Of a DNA stretch of 64,000 nt, positions 36,901 to 44,814 are shown piece by piece (position 1 is the stretch's first letter; every line of letters begins with the position of its first letter). Source of the DNA: Bradyrhizobiaceae bacterium PARB1 (GTDB taxonomy: Bacteria; Pseudomonadota; Alphaproteobacteria; Rhizobiales; Xanthobacteraceae). The translations under genes were made by a program, and so were the position numbers. The stretch spans positions 203,876-267,875 of the forward strand of contig NKIY01000004.1 of NCBI GenBank assembly GCA_002256345.1, written 5' to 3'. Under the pieces are notes generated by a model. That model had not been told where the DNA came from. It did no database searches and saw nothing but the letters and a program-made list of their open reading frames with translations.

Positions 36901-39900
36901 GTAGATGGATCGGCATAGATCTCATCGACATTCGCCAGCGTGACTTGCCCTGCACCACCGCCCTGCGAGCCCTGGAACAGCACGGTGCCGTCGAAGGTGA
37001 GCGCGGAGCCGGTTGCAGGTGATGTCGGCATCTCGAATGTCAGCACCAGCGCCTTGCCGTCGGCCGGCAACAGCGGCCGCACGCCGCCGAATTGCGCCGT
37101 GTTGGCGATCAGAAAATCGCTGTAGCTCTGCTCGTTATATTGCGAATAGCTGCGAACCGACGTGCCCGACGTAATCAACGCGGTCACCGGCAGGCTACTG
37201 CTGACCACGGTGTTGGCGATGCTTGTATAAACGGAGGTTGCGTAAGTGCCATTGCCGATCGCATTGACGCCGGCGACAGGCAAGATCGTCGTGCCACCCA
37301 GCTCGACGCGGAAGGCTCCGGGCAGCAGCGCGTAATTCGACGGCAGCAATGTGTAGGTGCCGGCCGGCAGGCCCGGTACGCCAGCCGGAACGATGATCTG
37401 CTGGCCGATCAGGGGATCGCCCGCGCCATTCTCGGGTGCGACCGGCGCGTAGCCGGAACGATAATTGGGCACGACGGCATAAATCTTGTCGCTCGTTTTG
37501 CTGAGCGGAGTCGTCGGATTGGCGTTGACTAGCGGCGTGTTCAGCACGTTGACCGAACCGCCACGGCCAGAGACGAAGCCCGCACCGCCGAGTGTGCCGC
37601 CGCCGGACAGGTCCAGCACCGCGCCGCTCCCGACATTCACCGACTCACCGTCAAGGACGATACCGGATTGCGCGCCGTAACTACCGGAATTGGTCAAGGC
37701 CAACGGCTTCACGGCGGCGCCGTTGTAGTTATAGGTGACGCCGTCGATAGTGCCGCCATAGGGAATGACGAGCCCCTCGAGCGAGACGGACGTCAGGCTG
37801 CCGGGCAACAGATCGACGCGTTGGGCCCGCGGCGCGTAATTGGTGCCCAACATGATAAGGCCGAATGGCGCGCGAACGATGCCGCCCTGCTCGACGATCG
37901 GCGCGCTCAATTTCAGAGTGCCGAACGACGAGAACGGCACGTCCGGAATCGTATCCGTCGTGCGGCCGATGATCAGTTTCGGCGGCGACGCCGTCGTGCT
38001 GTCGTAGTGTTGTCCGGCAAATGCGTTATAGTATTGCCCGGCAAATACAGTGGCGAACGTATTCGTGGCCGGATAGATCTGCGCCGCGAGAAGTTCGAGA
38101 TTCCAGTCAGTCGCGAGCTGTGTCCCCTGTGGCACAGTCGGTTCGTTCAGAAAACGAATGTCACCCCGGCTCCGGAGTTTCACATTATTGAAGCCTGTAT
38201 AGTATGTGTAGATGTTCTGGTAGGTCGAACTATCGTAGACACTTGTGCGGGCTCCGAACTGAACGAGCCCCTGGATATCGATCAGACTCGCATCGGCTTC
38301 GAAAATGGCAGCCGTTGGCGCCCCCCAGGCGCCAGGATGGCCGATGCGGCCGCCGGAGGAGCCATCCGGAATGGCGTCTAGCGGTTCGGTGAACAAGATA
38401 TAGGGCGCCGATACTTTCACGCTGTTGGAAGTGAGCGGCGTCGATGGATCAAACGATCCAGCGACGGAAGCACCGGTCGTGAACGTCGCTGCTGTCAGAG
38501 TGAGACTGCGGCCGAGCGAGAGCGAGATATCGCCCGAGAACTGCATGAAGTCGCCCGACTTCAAGGTCAGGCTGTCGAACCCGCCAGCCTTGATCTTTTC
38601 GATGCTGATCGCAGCGCGCCCGAATTGAAGCGCGGACGCACGGGTGCCGGACGCAATGTCAGATGGTAGCGATGAGGGCTGATACGCCTGCGTCACGACC
38701 ATCGTGCTGGGGACCAATGCCTTGGCCGGCGGCGCGCTGTTGGGGAACGATTGCGTGACGAAAGATGGTGTCTTGAGCGCCACGGACAGGCTGCCACCGG
38801 AGGCATTCGCACCGCCGGCAACGGCGTGCATGTCGCCATCGAGATAGAGCCCGCTGCTTGACGACAGCGAGATAGAGCCGCCATTCGTGGCCCATGTCAT
38901 CGGCTGACTTGGTGCGTGCGCATTTCCGCCTGCGGCGAGATCGATCCCGATCTGCGCGCCATCAGCGTCAAGTTCGGCGCCGGGGCGGATCAAAACAAAC
39001 GCGCTGCCGCCGTTGACTGTGATCGAACCGCCATCGGTGGCGCGCCCATATGGCCGGCCAGCGAGACCCGACGCTTGGTACGTCAGGCCCGACACATCGA
39101 GCTTGGCATTGGCACCGACCCAAACCGACACGCCACGGCCATTGCCCTGCGCGTCGAAGTTACGGCCGGCATCGATTTTCGAACCGTCAGCCACATTGGC
39201 GAGTGTGATGCCACCGCCATGCGCAGTGAGATCGCCGAGCACGGTGAGCTGACCGAAGGCGTTCAGCGTAATGCTTTGGCCCTGATCGACGCTGATCGAA
39301 GCACCTTCACCGACCATGATCGAGCCGCCACCGTTATTCGCGCCGTTGAACGCGGTCGACTGCGATCGCAGTGTCACGCTGGCGCCGCCGCGTTGTGCGA
39401 GCGTGGCGGTTAGCGGAGCCTCGGTGTAGAGCGGCGGCGTCCAGACCGACATCGCCTGTGACGGGGCGGTGCCTGTGGGCGCCGTATAGCTGGCCGCTGT
39501 GAACTGGTAGACTGGCATCGCCACGTCCACGGCGGAGTTGCTGGCAACCAGCACCCCCTGGCCGCCATTGACGTCGTAATTCGCGAAACCCGCGGTGAAG
39601 AAGGAGGAACCGAGCGACGGCGACGACGCGACGGCGACTGCCTGCGACAACACCGTGCCGGCTGGAATCGCCGCGCCAACCGGATAAGTCTTGGACGTCG
39701 CCAGCACCGATCCCGCGGCGTAGATAATCTGATAGGGGGTGACGGGGAGACCGCTTGGGAAAACGCTCGACGGAATCACGCTTCCCGCCGGAATTCGGCC
39801 CGTCCCGCTCCAGCCGATAATCACCGTCCCGGCCGGGATCACGCTGCCTGAGCTCCAGTATTGCATCGAGCCGTTACTGTTCCTGCTCTGGAGATTGTCC

Positions 39901-42900
39901 ATGCCCTGCGGCACCGTCCAATCGGCGCCCGTCGGCCCGCTCGGCTGTGCATTGATCGTGACGTCCACCGGAATGGGCTGGTCGTAGACCAGCGATGTGT
40001 AGTTCTCGATTAGCGTGAACGGCAGCGGCGTTCCCGCTGGAATTGTCAGCGCCTGCTTGAGCGTAAGCGCGACCGGCGCCGGCGTTCCCGCGGCCAGCAC
40101 GCCGCCGGCGAGTTCGGCGTTATCCCCGATGACGATATTGCCCGGCGAAGAGATGGTCAGCGTGCCGCCGCCCGTAACGCCATAAGCACGGATACGACCA
40201 TCGAGAACGAGGGTGCCATCACCCGACCCTGCGGCCTGCTGAGCATCACCCGCCTTGATGGTGACGTTACCTCCCTTGCCGCCCTGGGCCTTGCCGTTGA
40301 CGAGGATCGCGCCACCCGAGGAGACATCGATCATGCTGCCGCCGGCAAGCGTGATATTCTGGGTGGAATCGAAGATGACGTTGCCGCCATTGACGAAGGC
40401 GAGCTTCACAACATCGCCTGGAGCTGTCCTGCCGTTGACCCAGATGCCGCTCGTATCGATGGTCGCCCCAGCCGCCAGCGTCAGCTGCGCGCCACCAGCG
40501 GGATTTGTCAGCGCAGTGTTGCCTGTCGCAGCATTGAGGATATTGCTGACGATGACGCTGCCGGAATGCGCGCTGACGTCCGCGCTGATGCTGACGTTCG
40601 GTGCAATGAAACTGACCTGTGCCCCCGGTGCAAAATCCAGCCTCGCATCGACCGTGATCTGCCGCGTGCTTGCAACACCGAGTCCGCCGAGATTGGCGCG
40701 GCGGATTGCCTCGACATCGAACCAGGCGGTGTTGATACGATCCGCTGGCATCGGCATGCGATCGCCTTGGCCGGGTGTGACCGACCCGATATTGCCGAAC
40801 ACGATGCTGCTATCGGCACCGCCGATCAGACCGAGACTGGCATATTGCCCGATTTCCAGCGTACCGTTCTGCGCCGCGGTGGTCTGGGTCAGTTTGTAGC
40901 CGTCACTGGTGGCACTGGCACGTTTGGTCGATTGGCGTTCTCCGGTGATCGTGTCGGCCACGATATTGGCTTCGAAGATCGCGGTCGGCGTTGACAGAAC
41001 CAGCCGTCCAGCGTCGCGGCCGACGCTGTAGCCGTCTTCCCAGCGCTGCGAGGTGCGGCCGCGGTCGAACATCGTGGTCCAGATTTCGGTCAGGCGGTCA
41101 CTGACCTGTCCCTGAATGTTGTGCGTGCGGGCAAAGCCGCCGGCAAAGCTGACAAAGCTCATGCCGGCCGGCGCATTGTCGACGCTGTAGCGGCGCCCGT
41201 CACTGCCGATCAGATTGGTGGAGCGGATCCACCCCGCCGCATAGTCCAGCGAGCCGCCGGAGATGTCGAAGGTCGCCCCTTTCTGCGCAATCACTTCCGG
41301 CGCGGAGAGCGTGATGCTGCCGCCGAGCGCCGACCATTCGCCGATCGTATGCGCCGTGGTGCCGAGATAACCGCCGACCTCGAGCAGACCGCCTCCGGTA
41401 TAGTAACGATCCGACGCATATCCGCCGGTGCCCGCGGGCACCAACGTGAGGTAGCGTGCGTCGATCCAGACATCGTTGCTCTTGAGCACGCTGGAATCGC
41501 GGTTCTGCGGCGAGTCCCTGAGTTCGTTGCCCTGAATGTTGACCTTGATGTTGTTCGAGGCCATCGCCAGCGCGACGTCGCGCACGCCCGAAGCATCGAG
41601 CGTGGCGCCATCCTCGGTAAAAATACGCTTGCCGGCGGAGACTGCGATCTGGCCACCTTGCGCGGCACTGTACGAACCTCCCTTGAAGGTTACGGTGCCG
41701 CCGCTGACGATCTCGATACGCGACTGGTCCTGACGGTCCGAGAGCAACGACAGATTGTCGAAGACGCCCTGTGCTGCGGCCGCGCGGAGGGTGTTCGGCG
41801 CAATCGAGGCCGCGATCAGTGCATCGCGCTGACTGTCCAGCGCGGTTTCCGTGCTGCCGAGTTCCGGCAGGATCACCGTGATGCTGCCGCCCGCCAGCAA
41901 AATGTTTCCAGCGGTGTCGGACGCTCTGTTGAGCAAATGAATGGTGCCGCGGGCGTTGACCGACGTCGTCGAAATCAACGCTCCGCTTTGCACGAGCTCA
42001 CGGCCCGCCAGGGTGATATCGCCCTGCTGCGCGAAAATCAGTCCGGTATTGCTGACCCGGCCGCTTGTGCTTCCGGCATTGATGACCGGCGAAACCTCAG
42101 TACCGCGCGTGGTCGAGGCCGTGTTGCCATCGGTGCCGAAACCGGCGCGGAGAATGAAGCTGTCGCCAGCGGCGAGCAGCGCTTGTCCCTTCGGTGTCGA
42201 GATCGTGCCGTCATTGGTGACCGAACGGCCGAGCAGCATCACTGAGCCGCCGCCTGCCGTAACGGACGAAGGCGCGCGTGTCGCGATTTGCGCGCCCGCT
42301 TCAACACGGACTGCGCCGAGCGCCTCGGTGAAAATCGGCGTCCAGTTCACGCCCGTCTGCGTCGAATAGATACCCTTGAGAAATTGCTCGTCGGTGATCT
42401 TCGCCGCCGCTGCGATCAGCGCGCCGACATTGATCTGGCTGTTGCCACCGAAGATGATCCCGCTCTGGTTGACGACATAGACCTGACCATCGGCCTTGAT
42501 ATTGCCAAGGATCTGGCTCGGCCCGGTCGATGCATCGACGCGGTTCAGCGCAACCCAGCTGCTGTTGCCTTGCTGATCGAAGGTCAACGTGGTGCGGGCA
42601 CCGACATTGAAGCTCGTCCAGTTCAGGATCGCCTGCGCCGTGGTCTGGCGAATGCCGACCTGAGTCTGGCCGCCGGCATCCACACTTTGCGTCGGCGCAT
42701 TGGCGCCGCTCCAGCTGCCGCCGCCCGGCAGCAGGCCGCCCACACCCAATCCGTTCCGCACAGCGACCGCCGTTGCCGAAACTTGCGCAGCAGCCGCGGC
42801 CGCGCGCGCCGCAGCCTGTACCGCCTGAATATCCTGAACGGCCCGTGCCGCGCGCGCGAGTGAATCCTGCGTCTGCCGCGCTGCTGTAGCCGCCTGCTGT

Positions 42901-43136
42901 GCAGCCTGCGTCGCCGCATCGACTGCAATGTTGGGCGCCGAGACGACGCCGTTGCCACCACCGTTCAGTGGGCGGGCATCGAGCTGGTCGGCTCCCCAGA
43001 ATGCGCTCAGAACGCTGACACTCGTGAGCAACATCCGTCGCCGCAACGCCGCGCCAGCGAAGACAGATGTCCCGCGCATCGGCCCTGAGCGGAGCGACGC
43101 AGATTTCGGGCTCCGGTGCGTCGTGCTGGCGGTCAT
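30930..43136 (-). CDS. Giant filamentous-haemagglutinin-family exoprotein (4068 residues)
   Basis: Very large secreted beta-helical protein. I start it at ATG 43136 (MTASTTHRSPKSASLRSG), which has AAAGGA 5-10 bases upstream; a further 26 codons upstream are open but lack a site. A long N-terminal signal region (RRRMLLTSVSVLSAFWGADQ) is followed by an alanine/glutamine-rich helical stretch (about residues 75-125, probably coiled). A haemagglutination-activity/TPS domain lies at about 150-290 (QAILNWTSFNVGARTTLTFD, ALNRVDASTGPSQILG, VVNQSGIIFGG). Some 3500 residues of parallel beta-helix repeats follow. Near the C-terminus the block DIDLIAPLGTIDAGEAGIRV then SGNVNLAALQVLNAANIQV is typical of DUF3739 proteins. 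A charged tail ends the chain. It is the last gene of the STN-sigma-FecR-exoprotein unit. No TpsB is adjacent; the one at 7646-9433 or another elsewhere must export it. Confidence 0.92.
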   Translation of the reverse strand: MTASTTHRSPKSASLRSGPMRGTSVFAGAALRRRMLLTSVSVLSAFWGADQLDARPLNGGGNGVVSAPNIAVDAATQAAQQAATAARQTQDSLARAARAVQDIQAVQAAARAAAAAAQVSATAVAVRNGLGVGGLLPGGGSWSGANAPTQSVDAGGQTQVGIRQTTAQAILNWTSFNVGARTTLTFDQQGNSSWVALNRVDASTGPSQILGNIKADGQVYVVNQSGIIFGGNSQINVGALIAAAAKITDEQFLKGIYSTQTGVNWTPIFTEALGAVRVEAGAQIATRAPSSVTAGGGSVMLLGRSVTNDGTISTPKGQALLAAGDSFILRAGFGTDGNTASTTRGTEVSPVINAGSTSGRVSNTGLIFAQQGDITLAGRELVQSGALISTTSVNARGTIHLLNRASDTAGNILLAGGSITVILPELGSTETALDSQRDALIAASIAPNTLRAAAAQGVFDNLSLLSDRQDQSRIEIVSGGTVTFKGGSYSAAQGGQIAVSAGKRIFTEDGATLDASGVRDVALAMASNNIKVNIQGNELRDSPQNRDSSVLKSNDVWIDARYLTLVPAGTGGYASDRYYTGGGLLEVGGYLGTTAHTIGEWSALGGSITLSAPEVIAQKGATFDISGGSLDYAAGWIRSTNLIGSDGRRYSVDNAPAGMSFVSFAGGFARTHNIQGQVSDRLTEIWTTMFDRGRTSQRWEDGYSVGRDAGRLVLSTPTAIFEANIVADTITGERQSTKRASATSDGYKLTQTTAAQNGTLEIGQYASLGLIGGADSSIVFGNIGSVTPGQGDRMPMPADRINTAWFDVEAIRRANLGGLGVASTRQITVDARLDFAPGAQVSFIAPNVSISADVSAHSGSVIVSNILNAATGNTALTNPAGGAQLTLAAGATIDTSGIWVNGRTAPGDVVKLAFVNGGNVIFDSTQNITLAGGSMIDVSSGGAILVNGKAQGGKGGNVTIKAGDAQQAAGSGDGTLVLDGRIRAYGVTGGGTLTISSPGNIVIGDNAELAGGVLAAGTPAPVALTLKQALTIPAGTPLPFTLIENYTSLVYDQPIPVDVTINAQPSGPTGADWTVPQGMDNLQSRNSNGSMQYWSSGSVIPAGTVIIGWSGTGRIPAGSVIPSSVFPSGLPVTPYQIIYAAGSVLATSKTYPVGAAIPAGTVLSQAVAVASSPSLGSSFFTAGFANYDVNGGQGVLVASNSAVDVAMPVYQFTAASYTAPTGTAPSQAMSVWTPPLYTEAPLTATLAQRGGASVTLRSQSTAFNGANNGGGSIMVGEGASISVDQGQSITLNAFGQLTVLGDLTAHGGGITLANVADGSKIDAGRNFDAQGNGRGVSVWVGANAKLDVSGLTYQASGLAGRPYGRATDGGSITVNGGSAFVLIRPGAELDADGAQIGIDLAAGGNAHAPSQPMTWATNGGSISLSSSSGLYLDGDMHAVAGGANASGGSLSVALKTPSFVTQSFPNSAPPAKALVPSTMVVTQAYQPSSLPSDIASGTRASALQFGRAAISIEKIKAGGFDSLTLKSGDFMQFSGDISLSLGRSLTLTAATFTTGASVAGSFDPSTPLTSNSVKVSAPYILFTEPLDAIPDGSSGGRIGHPGAWGAPTAAIFEADASLIDIQGLVQFGARTSVYDSSTYQNIYTYYTGFNNVKLRSRGDIRFLNEPTVPQGTQLATDWNLELLAAQIYPATNTFATVFAGQYYNAFAGQHYDSTTASPPKLIIGRTTDTIPDVPFSSFGTLKLSAPIVEQGGIVRAPFGLIMLGTNYAPRAQRVDLLPGSLTSVSLEGLVIPYGGTIDGVTYNYNGAAVKPLALTNSGSYGAQSGIVLDGESVNVGSGAVLDLSGGGTLGGAGFVSGRGGSVNVLNTPLVNANPTTPLSKTSDKIYAVVPNYRSGYAPVAPENGAGDPLIGQQIIVPAGVPGLPAGTYTLLPSNYALLPGAFRVELGGTTILPVAGVNAIGNGTYATSVYTSIANTVVSSSLPVTALITSGTSVRSYSQYNEQSYSDFLIANTAQFGGVRPLLPADGKALVLTFEMPTSPATGSALTFDGTVLFQGSQGGGAGQVTLANVDEIYADPSTAAFTGIAVGAASINALRAPRLMVNGSNLFSNGTIIFQGGRDIALRDGVTLKAGEIFLVGGNIHIGNNVTLTTIGQGNGPFDSASTGMAYTTSYGVSALALSNGELSFLANSSSNGAITIGAGSSLYSEGTLAFATNGVSSIDPTAHFGSRNIALAVGAINIGDAATIAMAGGPTGLLFDQALFNTLVNGDPLHGAPALEKITLSAANAINLFGSASLDATGTGVNLVLNTSAIYGYGSSGDRATIAADKITWNGIPGVTPPAIAGGAPGAGAFSLVADEIDFGRFVSLDTTSANRVIYGFSNVDITGRSQIVSAGNGKLFVYQAPSTDPAAAFGQSGTGGNLTLTTPLLTGMQKSIMAYTAGGALNVVAPAGVAPSAATSTVAGAEINLTGGSVAIASTVLLPSGKFVINATNDIALDGGSRIDLSGRLSAIQKATVYGFGGAAIFNSAQGSVTQAAGSVIDVSATNANAGSVTIDARNGAVALGGSVKGTANDGFVSGDFSVAARTLGDFAGLNALLTQGGFFDARSFDIRSGDLTVGDGVKAHSVTVSVDNGSLTINGTIDASGAKPGTIRLSAGNGLTLASNAVLDAHGTVLQVDSYGQPIEAKNRGHIELTAAGGTLTLSPGATMDLTTPNGVTYGDIQLNAQRTGETSGDIAINATGPLHIRGAYSIALNAFWTYDLPGGSTITQATLDGYDTASTAFINAALGNADLSSRVAGLSAYGSAYHLRPGVQITSSGDLSTSGDIDLAKYRYGASADRDPNSATYGAGEPMALVIRATGNVTVKGSISDGFKSSPGMPAVYDLIDVTNSSFFHLTTTNPGGPYTYYLDETKDVTVVDAWTIPNSGFYIWWTSWWWGPYVDNNGNQYNPGDTIPAGTVLSITNSYGFGFELSNMPTIAVVATPAIPGAAATMPAASMLAPGSRSASIRLVSGADIAAADQRTLKSVQALAGSGNLTLSDPAYNSSLNGTFFSVLRTGIGNLDLLAGGSFSEATPYGVYTAGTQSAPRLATDGSNPDDLVGVTSDGNSHAWYPEHGGDVLLTAQRDVTGNIQIADNQTRFVNSDLTGNWLGRQGGGSSADPTAWWINFGSYAKTASDRDTQQLAGFQGIGTLGGGNLTVIAGGNAGVSRGGSTSTGLDLAVASTGRVLSDGTLVQTGGGDLVFKVGGALNSLPAASATSFSPDYFGSVTNLRGDTVVSAGSVGSLDQNTYGKPWTSYDPRAVDPSVFARSLKTPGPIFTPGDGTIAISTRGDLVFGGASDAGMNTLVDQNGMPYTVRNADGTTALVKSGGQSSFMLWTPATAVNLYAAGGDAAVLDGNTAGTFDANRAYPGTLIVAAANGDIRFAEPGIGSLTFAPIELLPSPTGQLELLAAGSIYGTSQVIGMSGADMSALATPFHPVFYVNGDSNASPNASFRLDTYNPIAFGPDTPQTNLHAGDSKPARVYAGVDIVDLTLGQVRTMTPTFSLGFVPSPTTWYLAAKAFEVIAGRDIAGTGTNASVFMNNSAADISVVHAGRDIFYQSVTIAGPGLLDVQAGRNLYQGYYGSLVSVGDIVNSGNTAGGASIVAAAGVGANGPDYAGFARLYFNAANQLPNGTPLAGSGKIVHAYDQELLAWLKGRFGYTGTADDALAFFLGLPTAQQGIFVRQVYFAELKAGGREYNNRDSARYGSYLRGRDAITKLFPDRDAAGNPISYSGKITMFSSVTGSKNVNGVSVPVVTDAGIQTRFGGNIQVLNPGGQTLLGVEGVTPSTGAGLITQGAGDIDVYSLGSILLGQSRIMTTFGGSILGWSATGDINAGRGSKTTVLYTPPKRVYDSYGNVTLSPQVPSSGAGIATLNPIPGIPPGDIDLIAPLGTIDAGEAGIRVSGNVNLAALQVLNAANIQVQGTSTGIPTVQAPSIAAALSTSNATAATQQTATPNQGSGNERPSVIIVEVLGYGGGTDGEQPAKKREDVQKQTYNPSAPVRVVGYGPVRSSDTGDLTEEEKRALRN

Positions 43137-43252
43137 CACTCGTCCTTTCGCGGAAAACATCCGTTCCGCTGCGAAGACGGATGCCGACCACTGTTTCCAC
43201 CGCGGCGACGACATTTTTTTGGATCAACCGCGATTTAGCGAAAGATGGCAGA

Positions 43253-44257
43253 TCAACCGACCAACACGACGCCCGCAGGGAGTGTGCGTACGCGCAGATT
43301 CATCGCCTTGGCGATAAAATCGATGACGTCGTCGATCCGGTCGAGACGGAAACTGGCGATCACCTGACGTTCCGCCAGCGCTGAGTCCATCAAAACAATC
43401 CGGCCGGTGCGATAACGATTGACCTCGTCGATCACATCGGCGAGTGCAGCGCGACGGAACATCAGCATGCCACGACGCCAGGCCGTCACGAGCTCCGGAT
43501 CGGCCGCGACCACCTCGCCATTGCCGCTGGCGTTATACGCAACTTGCTGCCCTGCCATGAGCGCAACGGATTGGTCGTGGCAGACGACATCGACGCGGCC
43601 ATCGATGCAGTTGACGCGAACCTGCTCGCCGATCTTGCGGATATTGAACGACGCGTTCCGCGCGATGGCGCGGCCGGCTCCCGCCACGACCGTGACCTGT
43701 ACGATCTGCCCCTCGCGGCTACCGATCGCCGCCTCTCCTGACAGCAACTCGAGATGCACGCTGTCATCGGCAAGCGGCCGCACGTCGAGGCTGGTACGGG
43801 TATTGAGTTCGATGGCGATCTGCCGGGCGAAGTCGACTTGCTTGCGTTCGCCGGTACCGGTGCGATAGTCGGCATTGAGTTCGGTCGCCGACGGCCACAA
43901 ACCGAGCGGCGGTCGCACCACCATAACGCCGGCAGCCGATGCCGCCAAAGCGGCGCCACCGATCAGGAAGCCGCGCCGGCTCGCGCCGAAATTCGGCCGT
44001 ACGACCTTTTGTCCAACAGCAAGATCACGCTCTGCCTGCTGCGCGGCATCGCCGAGCACGGTCCACAACAGCGACGCTTCGGCGAATGCCGCGGCATGGG
44101 CCGGGCTCGTCACCTTCCAGCGCTCCAGTGCGGCGACGTCATCGGCCGTTGCCTCGCCGCTATGAAGTCGGCGCAGCCATGTCTGTGCCTCGGCGCGCAG
44201 AGTGTGCGCCGTTGCGTGGGACGGATCGGTGCTGGCAGGGTCCAGAGGGCTCATCAT
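43253..44257 (-). CDS. FecR-family anti-sigma factor / sigma regulator
   Basis: Single-pass inner-membrane regulator of 334 residues. Residues about 20-70 form the DUF4880 cytoplasmic sigma-binding domain (AQTWLRRLHSGEATADDVAA then LERWKVTSPAHAAAFAEA). A membrane segment follows at about 96-116 (GFLIGGAALAASAAGVMVV), preceded by twin arginine as in many FecR proteins. The periplasmic part has the FecR domain (about 130-230; TGTGERKQVDFARQIAIELN, GEAAIGSREGQIVQVTV) and a C-terminal DUF4974/STN-like domain (about 265-330; VIASFRLDRIDDVIDFIAKA). Its start overlaps the sigma gene stop by four bases. It likely holds the sigma factor inactive until a periplasmic signal arrives, and the exoprotein gene 116 bases downstream is the obvious target. 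Confidence 0.93.
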   Translation of the reverse strand: MMSPLDPASTDPSHATAHTLRAEAQTWLRRLHSGEATADDVAALERWKVTSPAHAAAFAEASLLWTVLGDAAQQAERDLAVGQKVVRPNFGASRRGFLIGGAALAASAAGVMVVRPPLGLWPSATELNADYRTGTGERKQVDFARQIAIELNTRTSLDVRPLADDSVHLELLSGEAAIGSREGQIVQVTVVAGAGRAIARNASFNIRKIGEQVRVNCIDGRVDVVCHDQSVALMAGQQVAYNASGNGEVVAADPELVTAWRRGMLMFRRAALADVIDEVNRYRTGRIVLMDSALAERQVIASFRLDRIDDVIDFIAKAMNLRVRTLPAGVVLVG

Positions 44258-44814
44258 GATGATGACGGTTCTCGACCGCCTGTTCCACCCTCAACGCGAC
44301 GATTTTTATTCAGAACTTCACCCAGATGGTTCAGCGCCAGGCTCAATTCGCGGTCTACGACGCGAATGGTCACCCCATGGCGGGCTGCAATCTCCTTGTA
44401 AGGCAGTTCTTCCAAGCGGGCTGCGATGAAAATGGCCCGGCGGCGCGCTGGCAATTGATTGATGGCGGCCGACAGCGCCGCCACCTCCATCTTCGCCTCG
44501 GCGATGCGCCCGGGATCGAGTTCGTCATGAGCTCTCCGATGCAACGCATCGAGCTCGACGGCCGTGATCCGGGCGCGTTCCGATCGTCCGCGATCGGCAG
44601 CGAGATTGATCGCGATACGATAAAGATAGGCGCGCGGATTGCGCAGTGCCATCGTCGAGCCGCCGGCCTGCGCGCGATCGAGCTTGAGCCAGGCTTCATG
44701 AAGCAGCTCGGTGGCGAGATCGGGCGATCCGTAGCGCCGTGCCAAACGCTCACGCAAACCGTGATAGTCATCGACAAGCAGCCGTCGCAACGATGCGAAG
44801 AAGTTCTCCGTCAT
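44254..44814 (-). CDS. ECF RNA polymerase sigma factor (FecI-like)
   Basis: A 186-residue extracytoplasmic-function sigma factor. Sigma region 2 is at about residues 9-78 (LVDDYHGLRERLARRYGSPD, LLHEAWLKL, NPRAYLYRIAINLAADRGRS). Region 4 lies at about 118-170 (LPARRRAIFIAARLEELPYK then EIAARHGVTIRVVDRELSLA). It overlaps the upstream STN gene by four bases and the FecR gene by four, so the three are translationally coupled. The EELPYKEIAARHGVTIRVVDREL pattern is the FecI subgroup. Probable regulon: its own operon, including the giant exoprotein; no promoter consensus can be derived from one site. Confidence 0.94.
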   Translation of the reverse strand: MTENFFASLRRLLVDDYHGLRERLARRYGSPDLATELLHEAWLKLDRAQAGGSTMALRNPRAYLYRIAINLAADRGRSERARITAVELDALHRRAHDELDPGRIAEAKMEVAALSAAINQLPARRRAIFIAARLEELPYKEIAARHGVTIRVVDRELSLALNHLGEVLNKNRRVEGGTGGREPSSS

